Assembly (NCBI GenBank): GCA_031268315.1
Contig: JAIRXK010000029.1
Coordinates: 1 to 33,232 of the forward strand
Direction: 5' to 3'
From: Puniceicoccales bacterium
GTDB taxonomy: Bacteria > Verrucomicrobiota > Verrucomicrobiia > Opitutales > JAIRLM01
Length of the DNA stretch: 33,232 nt
Shown: one piece after another, positions 26,658 to 33,232 of the stretch
Numbering within the stretch: position 1 is the first letter of the stretch
Layout of the letters: every line of letters begins with the position of its first letter
Notes under the pieces: model-generated
What the model saw: the letters and a program-made list of their open reading frames with translations, nothing else
Databases searched by the model: none
What the model was told of the DNA's origin: nothing
Translations under genes and position numbers: made by a program

Positions 26658-27220
26658 CGCGGAGCAATCAAAGTGCCCGCCTATGTTGGGCGATTTCATC
26701 TATTCCTGGCCGGGCGAATTGGCCCAATCAGCGTGGGGGCCGGCTGGGTGCAATTATTTCATTGCCATTGGGCCCGATTAGGCAGGGAAAAATGGAAAAT
26801 TTACTGGGCGGGTTGGACGACGTGCCCAGTGCGGGAAAAAATGCCCAGACGATTCACTGACTTTTCCAGCTTGGCCAGGGATGCGCTGCGATTTCTTCGG
26901 AACTCGCACTCGGGCAAACGGTAGAAAATCTACCCACAGCGTTCGAAGACTTCCTGGAGGGACTCATCTCTTTCCCGCTGTTCCGCATCTCCATGCGCTG
27001 CCGTTTTTCGCCGGAGAATTTATCTTGAAGAAAGTGGCAGCGTTCGCGCTGCGCATTTGGCATGTTTTGTGACTAACACAAAATCTGTCGCAGGTATCAA
27101 GTTAAATGTATTTAACCATGCCCAGCAACCCGTTGCTCTGTCCCAGTGTTCAAAAAAGCGAGGGAAAATTTTTTTCAAAAATGTTCCCTTAGTCGATCCC
27201 AGTGGGACCGATAAATCCCC
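26658..27220 (+). other. 563-bp stretch without a confident gene
   Basis: Between clpC and tRNA-Asn there are only short overlapping frames, including a GTG frame at 26673-26924 and an ATG frame at 26881-27072 with no family resemblance. One possible broken small gene (26792-27028) is listed separately. Minus-strand transcription of the tRNA would run into a seven-base stem near 27192-27215 with no T tail. Confidence 0.35.
26792..27028 (+). pseudogene. possible small broken gene with an internal TGA
   Basis: An ATG at 26792 with AGGGAAAA just upstream opens a frame reading MENLLGGLDDVPSAGKNAQT. It stops at TGA (26858-26860) and then continues open for another 55 codons with protein-like composition (ISSELALGQTVENLPTAFED, FLEGLISFPLFRISMRC) to TGA 27026-27028. 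The good Shine-Dalgarno and balanced residues on both sides of the stop suggest a small decayed gene of about 78 residues. I recognise no family, and chance is a real alternative. Confidence 0.3.
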
Positions 27221-27295
27221 TGGCTGCTCGGGCTGGGCTCGAACCAGCGACCAATCGGTTAACAGCCGACCGCTCTACCACTGAGCTACCGAGCA
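27221..27295 (-). tRNA. tRNA-Asn (GTT)
   Basis: On the minus strand the cloverleaf starts TGCTCGG (27295 downward) and closes with CCGAGCA, discriminator G and an encoded CCA (27223-27221). The D arm AGCTCAGTGGTAGAGC, anticodon loop CTGTTAA (anticodon GTT) and T arm GCTGGTTCGAGCCCAGC are all intact. Confidence 0.95.
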
Positions 27296-27453
27296 ACTCC
27301 ACCCAGGAGAATGGGTATGGAAGGTGGAGTCAATGCAAATTCTTTCTTTTTCTTTAAAATTTCTCAAAAAGAGGATGCGCATATTTTTCCAGGATGGGAA
27401 AAAGTCTCCCAGCCATCTGCAAGGGGTGGAAGGGAAAAATTTCTGAGAGGGAA

Positions 27454-28197
27454 TTAGCAGAGTGAATTTAGCCGCATGAGGCGCTCCACCCGCAGTTCAT
27501 CCGGTGTAATGGTGCAATTGAGCTGCCAGTGCTCAACTCCACAGGAGCGGGTTCTTTGGACTACGTCGTAAATTTTGCGATTCCACTCTGCAGGAGGGGG
27601 TGGAGCGAATGGAACGGCATTGTAGAGAAAGCAGATCAGCACAATGGCTCTGTGGCCGCTTTGCACCAGTCTGGCGAGTGTCTCAAAGTGGCGGAGGCCG
27701 CGGGCGAAGTAGTCCGGCGAAGGTGGCGACGAATTGGTTGCGTTTGCAGAAAGGTAGAGATCGCGAATGGGGGTTTTAATTTCTAAAAATGTCCGTTGGC
27801 TGTCGCGGACAACGCAGAGATCCAGGCGGGAATCCTCCACGCGGACCTCGTGCAAGATCGTCGTGTCGGCGCAGGAAATTAGTTCTGGAAGTGCATCGAG
27901 GTGAAGTAGTTGTTCCACCCAACCATTGATGCGATTTTGGTTAATTCCAATCCAACTTTTGCCCCCATCCAAGGAAAATGCTTCGACGGTTCCGGAGGTG
28001 GTCCGCGGTGATTTCTTTGTCCCGTTGGTCGGCACGGAAATGAGGCAGGGCAATCCGCAAAAATCTTTAATCTCTCCGATGCTTCCGGTGGCCGGGCAGT
28101 GCAATCGCAGCTCTTTGCCGTTCAATTGGCCGATAAAGACAAAGCGATTTGGCCGCTTTAAAAGTTTTCCGCGCCGTAGGTTTAGTGTAATAGACAC
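27454..28197 (-). CDS. sfsA: SfsA-like protein (sugar fermentation stimulation homolog)
   Basis: A 247-residue match to the SfsA family: N-terminal KLLKRPNRFVFIGQLNGKEL (an OB-like part with the family's KRxNRF), HCPATGSIGEI in place of the usual HCPNTGRM, then an extended middle and RLDLCVVRDSQRTFLEIKTP, which corresponds to the nuclease-like RxDF...LEVK core (Asp and Glu-x-Lys retained). The family was named for a maltose-metabolism phenotype in E. coli and carries a restriction-endonuclease-like fold; its biochemical role is still unclear. The start is a GTG at 28197 with only a weak purine-rich sequence before it. It lies between two tRNA genes, all on the minus strand. The C-terminal half is less typical than the N-terminal half. 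Confidence 0.8.
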   Translation of the reverse strand: MSITLNLRRGKLLKRPNRFVFIGQLNGKELRLHCPATGSIGEIKDFCGLPCLISVPTNGTKKSPRTTSGTVEAFSLDGGKSWIGINQNRINGWVEQLLHLDALPELISCADTTILHEVRVEDSRLDLCVVRDSQRTFLEIKTPIRDLYLSANATNSSPPSPDYFARGLRHFETLARLVQSGHRAIVLICFLYNAVPFAPPPPAEWNRKIYDVVQRTRSCGVEHWQLNCTITPDELRVERLMRLNSLC

Positions 28198-28339
28198 GGC
28201 CGCAGCCTCTCTAAATTTTTAAAAAAGTCAATGAATTCCCGAAAAGTTTGCGTAAGCATAAATGCGAAAGAACCGTCTAAAGTTTTGAAGTGGAAGCATT
28301 TGCAAGGTTCCATTCATTAACAGGCCATGGACGGCTTGC

Positions 28340-28424
28340 TGGTGCTCGAAGGGGGACTCGAACCCCCATGCCTTGCGGCACTAGATCCTAAGTCTAGCGT
28401 GTCTACCGATTCCACCATCCGAGC
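28340..28424 (-). tRNA. tRNA-Leu (TAG)
   Basis: On the minus strand the acceptor GCTCGGA pairs with TTCGAGC, followed by discriminator A and an encoded CCA (28342-28340). The anticodon stem CTAGA/TCTAG holds the loop CTTAGGA (anticodon TAG). The long variable arm (TGCCGCAAGGCA) marks a class II tRNA, and the T arm GGGGGTTCGAGTCCCCC is perfect. Confidence 0.95.
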
Positions 28425-28519
28425 AGGAGACGATCTCCGTGCTATAGTTCCAGGGGAAGCTTGTCGAGTGCGAATTTGTCGGTTTTTCTAAAAATTTTTC
28501 AGATTGGAATCGCACGGAA

Positions 28520-29020
28520 CTACGGATGCCGGCGAGGGCATTTTCTTTCAATTATTTCCAGAATGGCGAGAAATAGTAGGCCAATGCACAGGGAAGCGTC
28601 GGCGAAATTGAATGTCGGCCAGCGATAGAGGGGCAAATGAACGTCGATGAAGTCAACGACATAGCCCAGGCGCATCCGATCGTAGAGATTGCCGCAGGCG
28701 CCGCCGACTATTAGAGCAAAGGACAAGTGCCGTGGGGATTCGTGAAAGCGGAACTTCTTTCTCGAAATAAAAAGGACAAGCAGCGTAAAAAAGCCAAAGA
28801 AGCACAGCAAATATCGGTGGCCATCCAGTAGATTCCACGCAGCTCCGCCGTTGCCTACGTACTCCAGGTAGAAAAAATGAGGAATAACCGCGATGGGATG
28901 GGTGAAGTTTTCCATCGCGATGTGCTTGGATATCTGGTCCAACGAAAAAATGCAAATTACCACCAGAACACCATGGATCAGAAGTTTTTTTTTCACCGCA
29001 CGGAACCTGAATAATTTCAC
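28520..29020 (-). CDS. lspA: lipoprotein signal peptidase (signal peptidase II)
   Basis: Inner-membrane aspartyl protease that removes signal peptides from prolipoproteins after lipid attachment; the two efflux lipoproteins in this window would be among its substrates. The 166 residues show the four-helix layout and both catalytic motifs: GGACGNLYDRMRLGYVVDFID with Asp123, and FNFADASLCIG with Asp141. The start given is a GTG at 29020, but a GAGGA lies directly against it, too close to act as its ribosome binding site; an in-frame GTG eight codons downstream is an alternative. The frame is closed just upstream, so no longer version exists. The identification is firm. Confidence 0.92.
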   Translation of the reverse strand: MKLFRFRAVKKKLLIHGVLVVICIFSLDQISKHIAMENFTHPIAVIPHFFYLEYVGNGGAAWNLLDGHRYLLCFFGFFTLLVLFISRKKFRFHESPRHLSFALIVGGACGNLYDRMRLGYVVDFIDVHLPLYRWPTFNFADASLCIGLLFLAILEIIERKCPRRHP

Positions 29021-29264
29021 TCCTCGAGTTCAAATCGAAGTTAAATTTTTTCAAGGTAAATATTTTACTAAAAAGTCTTTGGGTGCGCACGAAGACGCCA
29101 CGTGCCAGCACGATCAAGAATCCCTTGACACTTGCGGCGGCGTGGCAATTTCCATGTTCTCGCTTCTTCTTTAGTCGACCATTAGTAGCAGCCAATGTTG
29201 CGCTGAAAAAATCAATCTCCCAGCCGAAATCAAAATTAATCTCATTAGCGCCTCCAGTGAAATA

Positions 29265-29284
29265 AGCGGCGAAAAAACGCCGCT
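29265..29284 (-). terminator. terminator hairpin after the coiled-coil genes
   Basis: A perfect seven-base stem, agcggcg (29265-29271) with cgccgct (29278-29284), has a six-base loop, 14 bp past the stop of the 449-aa gene. On the minus strand it is followed by TATTTC, a weak T-rich tail. Confidence 0.6.
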
Positions 29285-29297
29285 ACTTCCCTGAAGG

Positions 29298-30647
29298 CTA
29301 TTTGAAAAAACTTTTTTTAAACCGCCCAAATACACCTGTCTGTCCTTCCTTTGAATGGGGCTGTGCTGCTACTTCCATATTTGCTTCCTGGGCTTGCTCT
29401 TTCTGCAATTGCTCCGCTGCAGCGCGCTGTCGCACTTTTTCCTTCTCCGCTTGTTCATTGGCTTCGATGGCGGCCATTTCCGCTCGGAAATTGGCCTCAA
29501 GATCATCAAGTTCCTGCGCATTGGCAGCTTTAGATTCTAAAACTTCCGCTCGAATTTTTGCCACTTCTTCTTGCTTTTTGCCCTCAATCACTTCCAATTG
29601 TTCTTGTTTTTTGCCCTCTATTTGCTGCAGATTTTTCTGCAATTTAATTTGGGCCTGCGCCGAATCCACCTGCATTTTAGTGTCAATTTTCGCCAGTCCA
29701 TCTTCCCTTTTTTCTTTGATGTCCCTTTGCTTTTCCATTTCCTCTTCATGCTTTTTTTGAAAGAGTACTTTTCTATCTTCCACTCTCTGCTTGCGTGATT
29801 CCTCCCCTCTGAGGAATGCTTCACTCGGCGGAAAGGCGCTGCGCCAATCCTGCAATGTGGTTGTTACGTTGCAATTCCACTGCCTTGTTATTTCACTTTC
29901 GGGGTAGCTTCCAGGTGCCAGCGAAATTTTCTTTTTTCCGCTGACTTGAATTTCACTGAGTATCAAACTCCCCTCGTGTGACTGTACATTGAGCTCGGAA
30001 TCTATTTTTTTTAACTCTGCATTCCTCGTCTTTTCATTTCCTTCTCTCTCCAATTCAGCTATCCTTTCCCTTATCTGATTATCGGAATTTTGCTTTAATT
30101 CGTATAGCTGACGCTGCATTTCGACAGTTTTCGCAATGGCTGCAGCCAGATCTTCCTCTGCTTTTTTGGCTTCGGTAGCCTTCTGCTCCCTCTGAAGCTT
30201 TGTCTTGCGAACTTCCTGCATGAGCTGAATTTCGAAATCCGTCTGCGGCACGACAGTTCCATCGCCCTCCTGGATGCGCTGTTGCCTCTTATCCCGTTCC
30301 GCAAGAATTTGCTCTTTGAGCTCCTCATACTTATTACGCAAAATGCGCTCCACGTGGGAGTGATCATAACCACTTGCGCACAAAGCATATACGAGATATC
30401 TTATTTCTTCGTACCTTTCCCTGTATAGGACGGTCAAGACTGCCAGCATTCTGTCCGCCACTTCGAGACGATAAAGTGGACCCCTATCGTATCTCTTTTC
30501 CCAGTCGGGAGTGGCCCAATCGGGGCAAACACTGGAGCGGCCAGCACCGGCACTGAAGTCTTGCCCTTGCCCCGCTGCCGGACCGCCAACGGGCACCATG
30601 CGACGATCGTCGCTAAATGTGTAATTAGTCTTTGAATTAATATTCAT
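29298..30647 (-). CDS. 449-aa coiled-coil protein of unknown function
   Basis: I recognise no family. Residues 1-50 are polar and Gly-rich. Residues 55-110 form a compact helical region with several Tyr (RYEEIRYLVYALCASGYDHS). From about 110 to 215 the chain is a charged Glu/Lys/Gln heptad-type coiled coil; a short non-coiled module at 215-275 contains a Trp-rich part (TRQWNCNVTTTLQDWRSAFP). A second long coiled coil covers about 280-425, including a near-duplicate pair QQIEGKKQEQLEVIEGKKQEE. It ends GVFGRFKKSFFK, echoing the tail of the gene before it (GVFGKVGSFFAGK). AGGA six bases upstream fixes the ATG. It is the last gene of the minus-strand block, 35 bp after its neighbour, with a hairpin after it. 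A structural or scaffold role is a guess. Confidence 0.7.
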   Translation of the reverse strand: MNINSKTNYTFSDDRRMVPVGGPAAGQGQDFSAGAGRSSVCPDWATPDWEKRYDRGPLYRLEVADRMLAVLTVLYRERYEEIRYLVYALCASGYDHSHVERILRNKYEELKEQILAERDKRQQRIQEGDGTVVPQTDFEIQLMQEVRKTKLQREQKATEAKKAEEDLAAAIAKTVEMQRQLYELKQNSDNQIRERIAELEREGNEKTRNAELKKIDSELNVQSHEGSLILSEIQVSGKKKISLAPGSYPESEITRQWNCNVTTTLQDWRSAFPPSEAFLRGEESRKQRVEDRKVLFQKKHEEEMEKQRDIKEKREDGLAKIDTKMQVDSAQAQIKLQKNLQQIEGKKQEQLEVIEGKKQEEVAKIRAEVLESKAANAQELDDLEANFRAEMAAIEANEQAEKEKVRQRAAAEQLQKEQAQEANMEVAAQPHSKEGQTGVFGRFKKSFFK

Positions 30648-30682
30648 ATTTTTTCCTTTCTTGTCTTACTGTCGCCGATTCA

Positions 30683-31666
30683 CTATTTACCGGCAAAGAA
30701 GGATCCTACTTTGCCGAAAACACCTTTGCGTTGGTATTCTGTCTCTGCCTCTGCCTGACGCGCACGAGCAGCACGCTCATCTGCTTCCGCCTGTGTTTTT
30801 CTTGTTGCTTCGACTTCCCTTTTAATTCTCTCCTCAGACTTTTTTTTCTCCTCATTCATTGCTATTTGCATTTCACTTTTCTTTTTCTCCATATTTACTC
30901 TCATCTCTTCCCTATCTTTTTCCGCAGCCATTTTTTCCCTTTCTATTGCAAGGCTGGCTGCTTCTTCATTCTTTTTTACTGCTATTTCTGCATGACTTTT
31001 TTTCTCATTGGTTTCTATCTCAGCCAATTCTTTCTCCTTTTGTGCCGCTATTTCCGCCTGCTTTGCTTTGAGGGTCATATCAATTTCCCGCTCCTGGTTC
31101 ATTCTTTGGCTAGAAATCTCATCCTGCTTAGCTTTTTCCTGCAGGGATTTAGCCTCAGCTTCCTCCTTTATTTTATTTGTAGCGGTCGTATCTTCCTCCC
31201 GTTGCAATAAAGTTTCAGAAAGTCTCTCCGATTCCTTCTGAACAGCTTCCAATGCCGCTTGTACGGCGGCCCACTGTACTTTTTTTTCCTCCGGAGTCAC
31301 ATCCGGGTCCGTGCATATGCTCGCATAGAGCATGAGGGCAGTGCCCAGCACTTTGGCTGTTCCCGTGTTTAATTGCACGCCTCCAATGGCGATCGCAATA
31401 CCTGCAATATTAAACTTTATGGACCTAATGCTACGCAGTTCCCTACTGCACCTTGTGCGTTCCGCTTCGTAGTATGCCAGTCCCTTTTCCGGTTCCATTT
31501 TTAGAAGTTTTTGCCACCACGGCGGAGTTGAGGTCGCAGTGAGTTGGTCAATCTCTTTCTGCAAATTTTTCTCCTGCAAAGTTAAGTCCTGATCGAGTTT
31601 GGTAAGCACCGCCCTCACATTTGCTAGTTGCGCATTTGCGCTCGAAGTTGTTTGAATATCATTCAT
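30683..31666 (-). CDS. 327-aa coiled-coil protein of unknown function with hydrophobic segment
   Basis: Not recognised. I start at the ATG at 31666 (MNDIQTTSSANAQLANV), which has GAGGA nine bases upstream; the frame is open 41 further codons to an ATG at 31789, but that part looks untranslated. Residues 10-45 are helical and charged. A TPPWWQKLL motif follows, then a Gly/Ala/Ile hydrophobic stretch at about 85-115 (FNIAGIAIAIGGVQLNTGTA) that may insert in a membrane. Residues 130-310 are a very long Glu/Lys/Ala coiled coil. The C-terminal tail GVFGKVGSFFAGK resembles that of the following gene, so the two are probably distant relatives or share a partner that reads this tail. The spacing of 35 bp to the next gene implies one transcript. 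Confidence 0.7.
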   Translation of the reverse strand: MNDIQTTSSANAQLANVRAVLTKLDQDLTLQEKNLQKEIDQLTATSTPPWWQKLLKMEPEKGLAYYEAERTRCSRELRSIRSIKFNIAGIAIAIGGVQLNTGTAKVLGTALMLYASICTDPDVTPEEKKVQWAAVQAALEAVQKESERLSETLLQREEDTTATNKIKEEAEAKSLQEKAKQDEISSQRMNQEREIDMTLKAKQAEIAAQKEKELAEIETNEKKSHAEIAVKKNEEAASLAIEREKMAAEKDREEMRVNMEKKKSEMQIAMNEEKKKSEERIKREVEATRKTQAEADERAARARQAEAETEYQRKGVFGKVGSFFAGK

Positions 31667-32298
31667 ATGGAACTTTCCTCCGAGTCTGAAGGAGACCATA
31701 GTACTTTTGCCATTGCAAGTTAAATTTGCATTTTTACGAATTTTAAGCAGCACTGCTATAAATATGTAAAAAAAATCGCAATTCGGCATTTAGTCGTTAA
31801 GTTAATCCCGATTGCATCACTCAAAACCTAAGATTAATTGCCAGTATTGCAATGGCGATTGCGCTTTGGCAGAGGCCCAAACGCGAAAACGTGAAAAATC
31901 TCCTTCCACTAAATTTTCCCAGTTTTTGATTGAAATTTTCGCTGCGATGGTGAGTTTTTAATTGTTGTTTTTTCCTATCGACAACGAAATCTCCATGCGG
32001 TGCTTCGAAACAAAGAGCGCTTCCAATTCCACCAACAATGCCGATTTTCGTCGCATGCCCGCCGTGGGGGCTCCTGCGCCGTGGGCACGTACATGCGCAT
32101 TCCGCACACGGGTGGAGCCGCGGTTTGTCCCGAGAAAAGCAAGGAGGAACCAGCCAATTCATCCACGGTGCCGGCCGCATTCCATGGATACGGCCAGGCA
32201 ACGGAGAACGGTGGCACTGCGCGTGGGCATTCCCCGGGAAGCGATCGGAGGTTTTGTAAAATTTCCTGCCGCAGAGCGGCTCGGCGGAGCAATGGGCC
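31667..32298 (-). other. 632-bp region without an intact gene, possible decayed ORF
   Basis: No frame here has convincing gene structure. On the minus strand, protein-like stretches occur in different frames (AAGTVDELAGSSLLFSGQTA in one, ATKIGIVGGIGSALCFEAPH in another, running on to about 31821), which could be a gene broken by frameshifts. Only the last 20 bp hold a clear signal, the ribosome binding site of the gene starting at 31666. Confidence 0.3.
31676..31680 (-). promoter_or_regulatory. ribosome binding site deciding the 31666 start
   Basis: GAGGA on the minus strand, nine bases before the ATG at 31666. It rules against the longer frame from 31789. Confidence 0.65.
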
Positions 32299-33198
32299 CT
32301 ATGGAACGGAATTTTTGGGTCGGCCCCTAGGGATGGCGTGGAAAGGGCAATGGCATCGCCACTTCGGAGCCACGCCCACTTTTTCCTTGCCACTTCTGGG
32401 CGACATCGCTGAAAATGCTTCATTGGAATTTCGAAATTGTGCGTCCGGTGGCCTTTGGGCCTTCTTTGAAATTTCAGGCAAATCCGCCGACCCCTTCTCC
32501 ACCACCGGCGCCGACTTGGCATCTATTTTTTGCAGTGGCAGCACATCCGCGGCGCCCGACTCCTTCTTCACCGTTGGCGCCGACTTAGCTTCTATTTTTT
32601 GCAAAGGCAGCACATCCGCGGCGCCCGGCTCCTTCTCTGCCGCTGCGACACAGGCATGCCCCAGGTTCTCCCGCACCGCTTTGGATTTTATGTGGGGCAG
32701 GATCTTTGCCGCCCACTGGGAATCCGCCGCCGACAGAATCCACAGCGCCGTGTCCGACGGCATGAGTCCTAGGATTTCGGCGACCTTGCCCCATTGGCCC
32801 AGGGCGCACATGTGCACTGAAAGCTTTGCCGCGAGCTGCTGTAGTGTATGTTGCTGCGGGAGAACGATCAACGAGCTCTGCGGCCGCCGATGCCAGGTTT
32901 GAAAAATGATCGCCAGTGCTTCGGGATTTACCCGTGCCCCCGCCAGAAACATGGCCACACTTTTTACCAACGCGTCGCTCAGATCGTGGTCCAGCACCAT
33001 CGAAATGTATTTTTCCAATTCTAGGGCCTGCTCCATTTTCCAACTAGTTTCCGGCGTCTGGGCGGAGGGCGGCGGATTGAAAGAAAATTGCCGGGCGGAT
33101 GCGGCCCGCGCCGACGAGTGCAATCCCCCATTGGGGCTACTTTCGCCCTCCTCGCGGGCCTGATAATCTAGGGGATTCATTTGCTGAAAATTTGACAT
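32299..33198 (-). CDS. 299-aa protein of unknown function with helical-repeat domain and 23-aa tandem repeat
   Basis: The start at 33198 (MSNFQQMNPLDYQ) is set by GGAGG seven bases upstream; an ATG ten codons earlier precedes that signal. Residues 1-55 are polar and probably disordered. Residues 55-185 look like an all-helical domain, with a segment (EILGLMPSDTALWILSAADS, then QWAAKILPHIK) reminiscent of the helical repeats in MgtE-N/FliG-like proteins; this is only a resemblance. A tandem duplication of 23 residues (GAADVLPLQKIEAKSAPTVK and GAADVLPLQKIDAKSAPVVE) follows, plus a partial third unit. The last 50 residues are basic and of low complexity, and the reading frame there may be disturbed. 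No signal peptide is seen. It is the first gene of the minus-strand block, in line with the two coiled-coil genes. Confidence 0.6.
   Translation of the reverse strand: MSNFQQMNPLDYQAREEGESSPNGGLHSSARAASARQFSFNPPPSAQTPETSWKMEQALELEKYISMVLDHDLSDALVKSVAMFLAGARVNPEALAIIFQTWHRRPQSSLIVLPQQHTLQQLAAKLSVHMCALGQWGKVAEILGLMPSDTALWILSAADSQWAAKILPHIKSKAVRENLGHACVAAAEKEPGAADVLPLQKIEAKSAPTVKKESGAADVLPLQKIDAKSAPVVEKGSADLPEISKKAQRPPDAQFRNSNEAFSAMSPRSGKEKVGVAPKWRCHCPFHAIPRGRPKNSVP
32507..32644 (-). repeat. two tandem 69-bp units inside the 299-aa gene
   Basis: Units 32507-32575 and 32576-32644 differ at only a few positions and keep the frame, coding for a 23-residue repeat rich in Ala, Lys and Pro. Such repeats change copy number easily by slippage. 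Confidence 0.8.
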
Positions 33199-33205
33199 GG
33201 ATGTT

Positions 33206-33210
33206 CCTCC
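33206..33210 (-). promoter_or_regulatory. ribosome binding site deciding the 33198 start
   Basis: GGAGG on the minus strand, seven bases before the ATG at 33198. It excludes the upstream ATG at 33228 as the main start. Confidence 0.7.
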
Positions 33211-33232
33211 GGTTGGAGATCCCGCCATAGGA

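Noticed and set aside
27221..28424. Integration site for a mobile element at the two tRNA genes
   Set aside because: No integrase gene and no repeated tRNA 3' end were seen; the gene between the tRNAs is an ordinary SfsA-like protein.
30731..31210. 159-codon + strand frame rich in Phe, Leu and Cys
   Set aside because: It is the complement of Glu/Lys-rich coiled-coil coding, which always gives Phe/Leu-rich antisense frames.
31821..32522. 233-codon minus-strand frame
   Set aside because: It overlaps the 299-aa gene in another frame, is very rich in Arg, His, Pro and Cys, and has no ribosome binding site. Only its last part looks protein-like, noted as a possible remnant.
32000..32902. 300-codon open frame on the + strand
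   Set aside because: It lies opposite the 299-aa minus gene, which has a strong ribosome binding site and an in-frame protein repeat; the + product is Cys/Arg/Ser-rich with no domain logic.

Overview
The window looks like chromosome of a Gram-negative bacterium: it has lipid A/LPS enzymes, a three-part RND efflux system with an outer-membrane channel, and lipoprotein signal peptidase. My best guess is the Verrucomicrobiota, near Opitutales/Puniceicoccales. This is inference, resting on a ClpC-type (UVR-containing) Clp ATPase in a Gram-negative setting and a single-chain acyltransferase-heptosyltransferase fusion; no rRNA or phylogenetic marker is present to settle it. A large effector-like protein, membrane-anchored leucine-rich paralogs and broken genes suggest a host-associated lifestyle, also as inference.

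Layout. 1-2330: an MscS-type channel and a secreted glucosaminidase, both +. 2331-7471: an AT-rich island with a long leader, a 1370-residue protein that reads as HD phosphohydrolase + kinase-like domain + ADP-ribosyltransferase-like C-terminus, then a small unknown ORF and a strong terminator. 7616-13333 (-): a compact efflux operon, outer-membrane factor then adaptor then RND pump. 13607-15655 (-): M3 oligopeptidase. 15800-21254: a cluster of leucine-rich-repeat-like membrane genes; one (-) is split by an in-frame TGA, and two (+) are tandem paralogs with near-identical ends and divergent centres. 21380-26657 (+): dihydrofolate reductase, the LpxL-like/GT9 fusion, and ClpC. 27221-28424: tRNA-Asn, an SfsA-like protein and tRNA-Leu, all -. 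28520-29020 (-): LspA. 29298-33198 (-): three unrecognised proteins, two of them long coiled coils that share a C-terminal tail.

How the parts relate. The core genes (efflux, LPS, lipoprotein processing, folate, proteolysis) are ordinary housekeeping. The accessory material sits in three blocks (2.3-7.5 kb, 15.8-21.3 kb, 29.3-33.2 kb). The best candidate for an undescribed system is the HD/kinase/ART protein with its small downstream partner. Second is the LRR paralog family with its mosaic conservation pattern.
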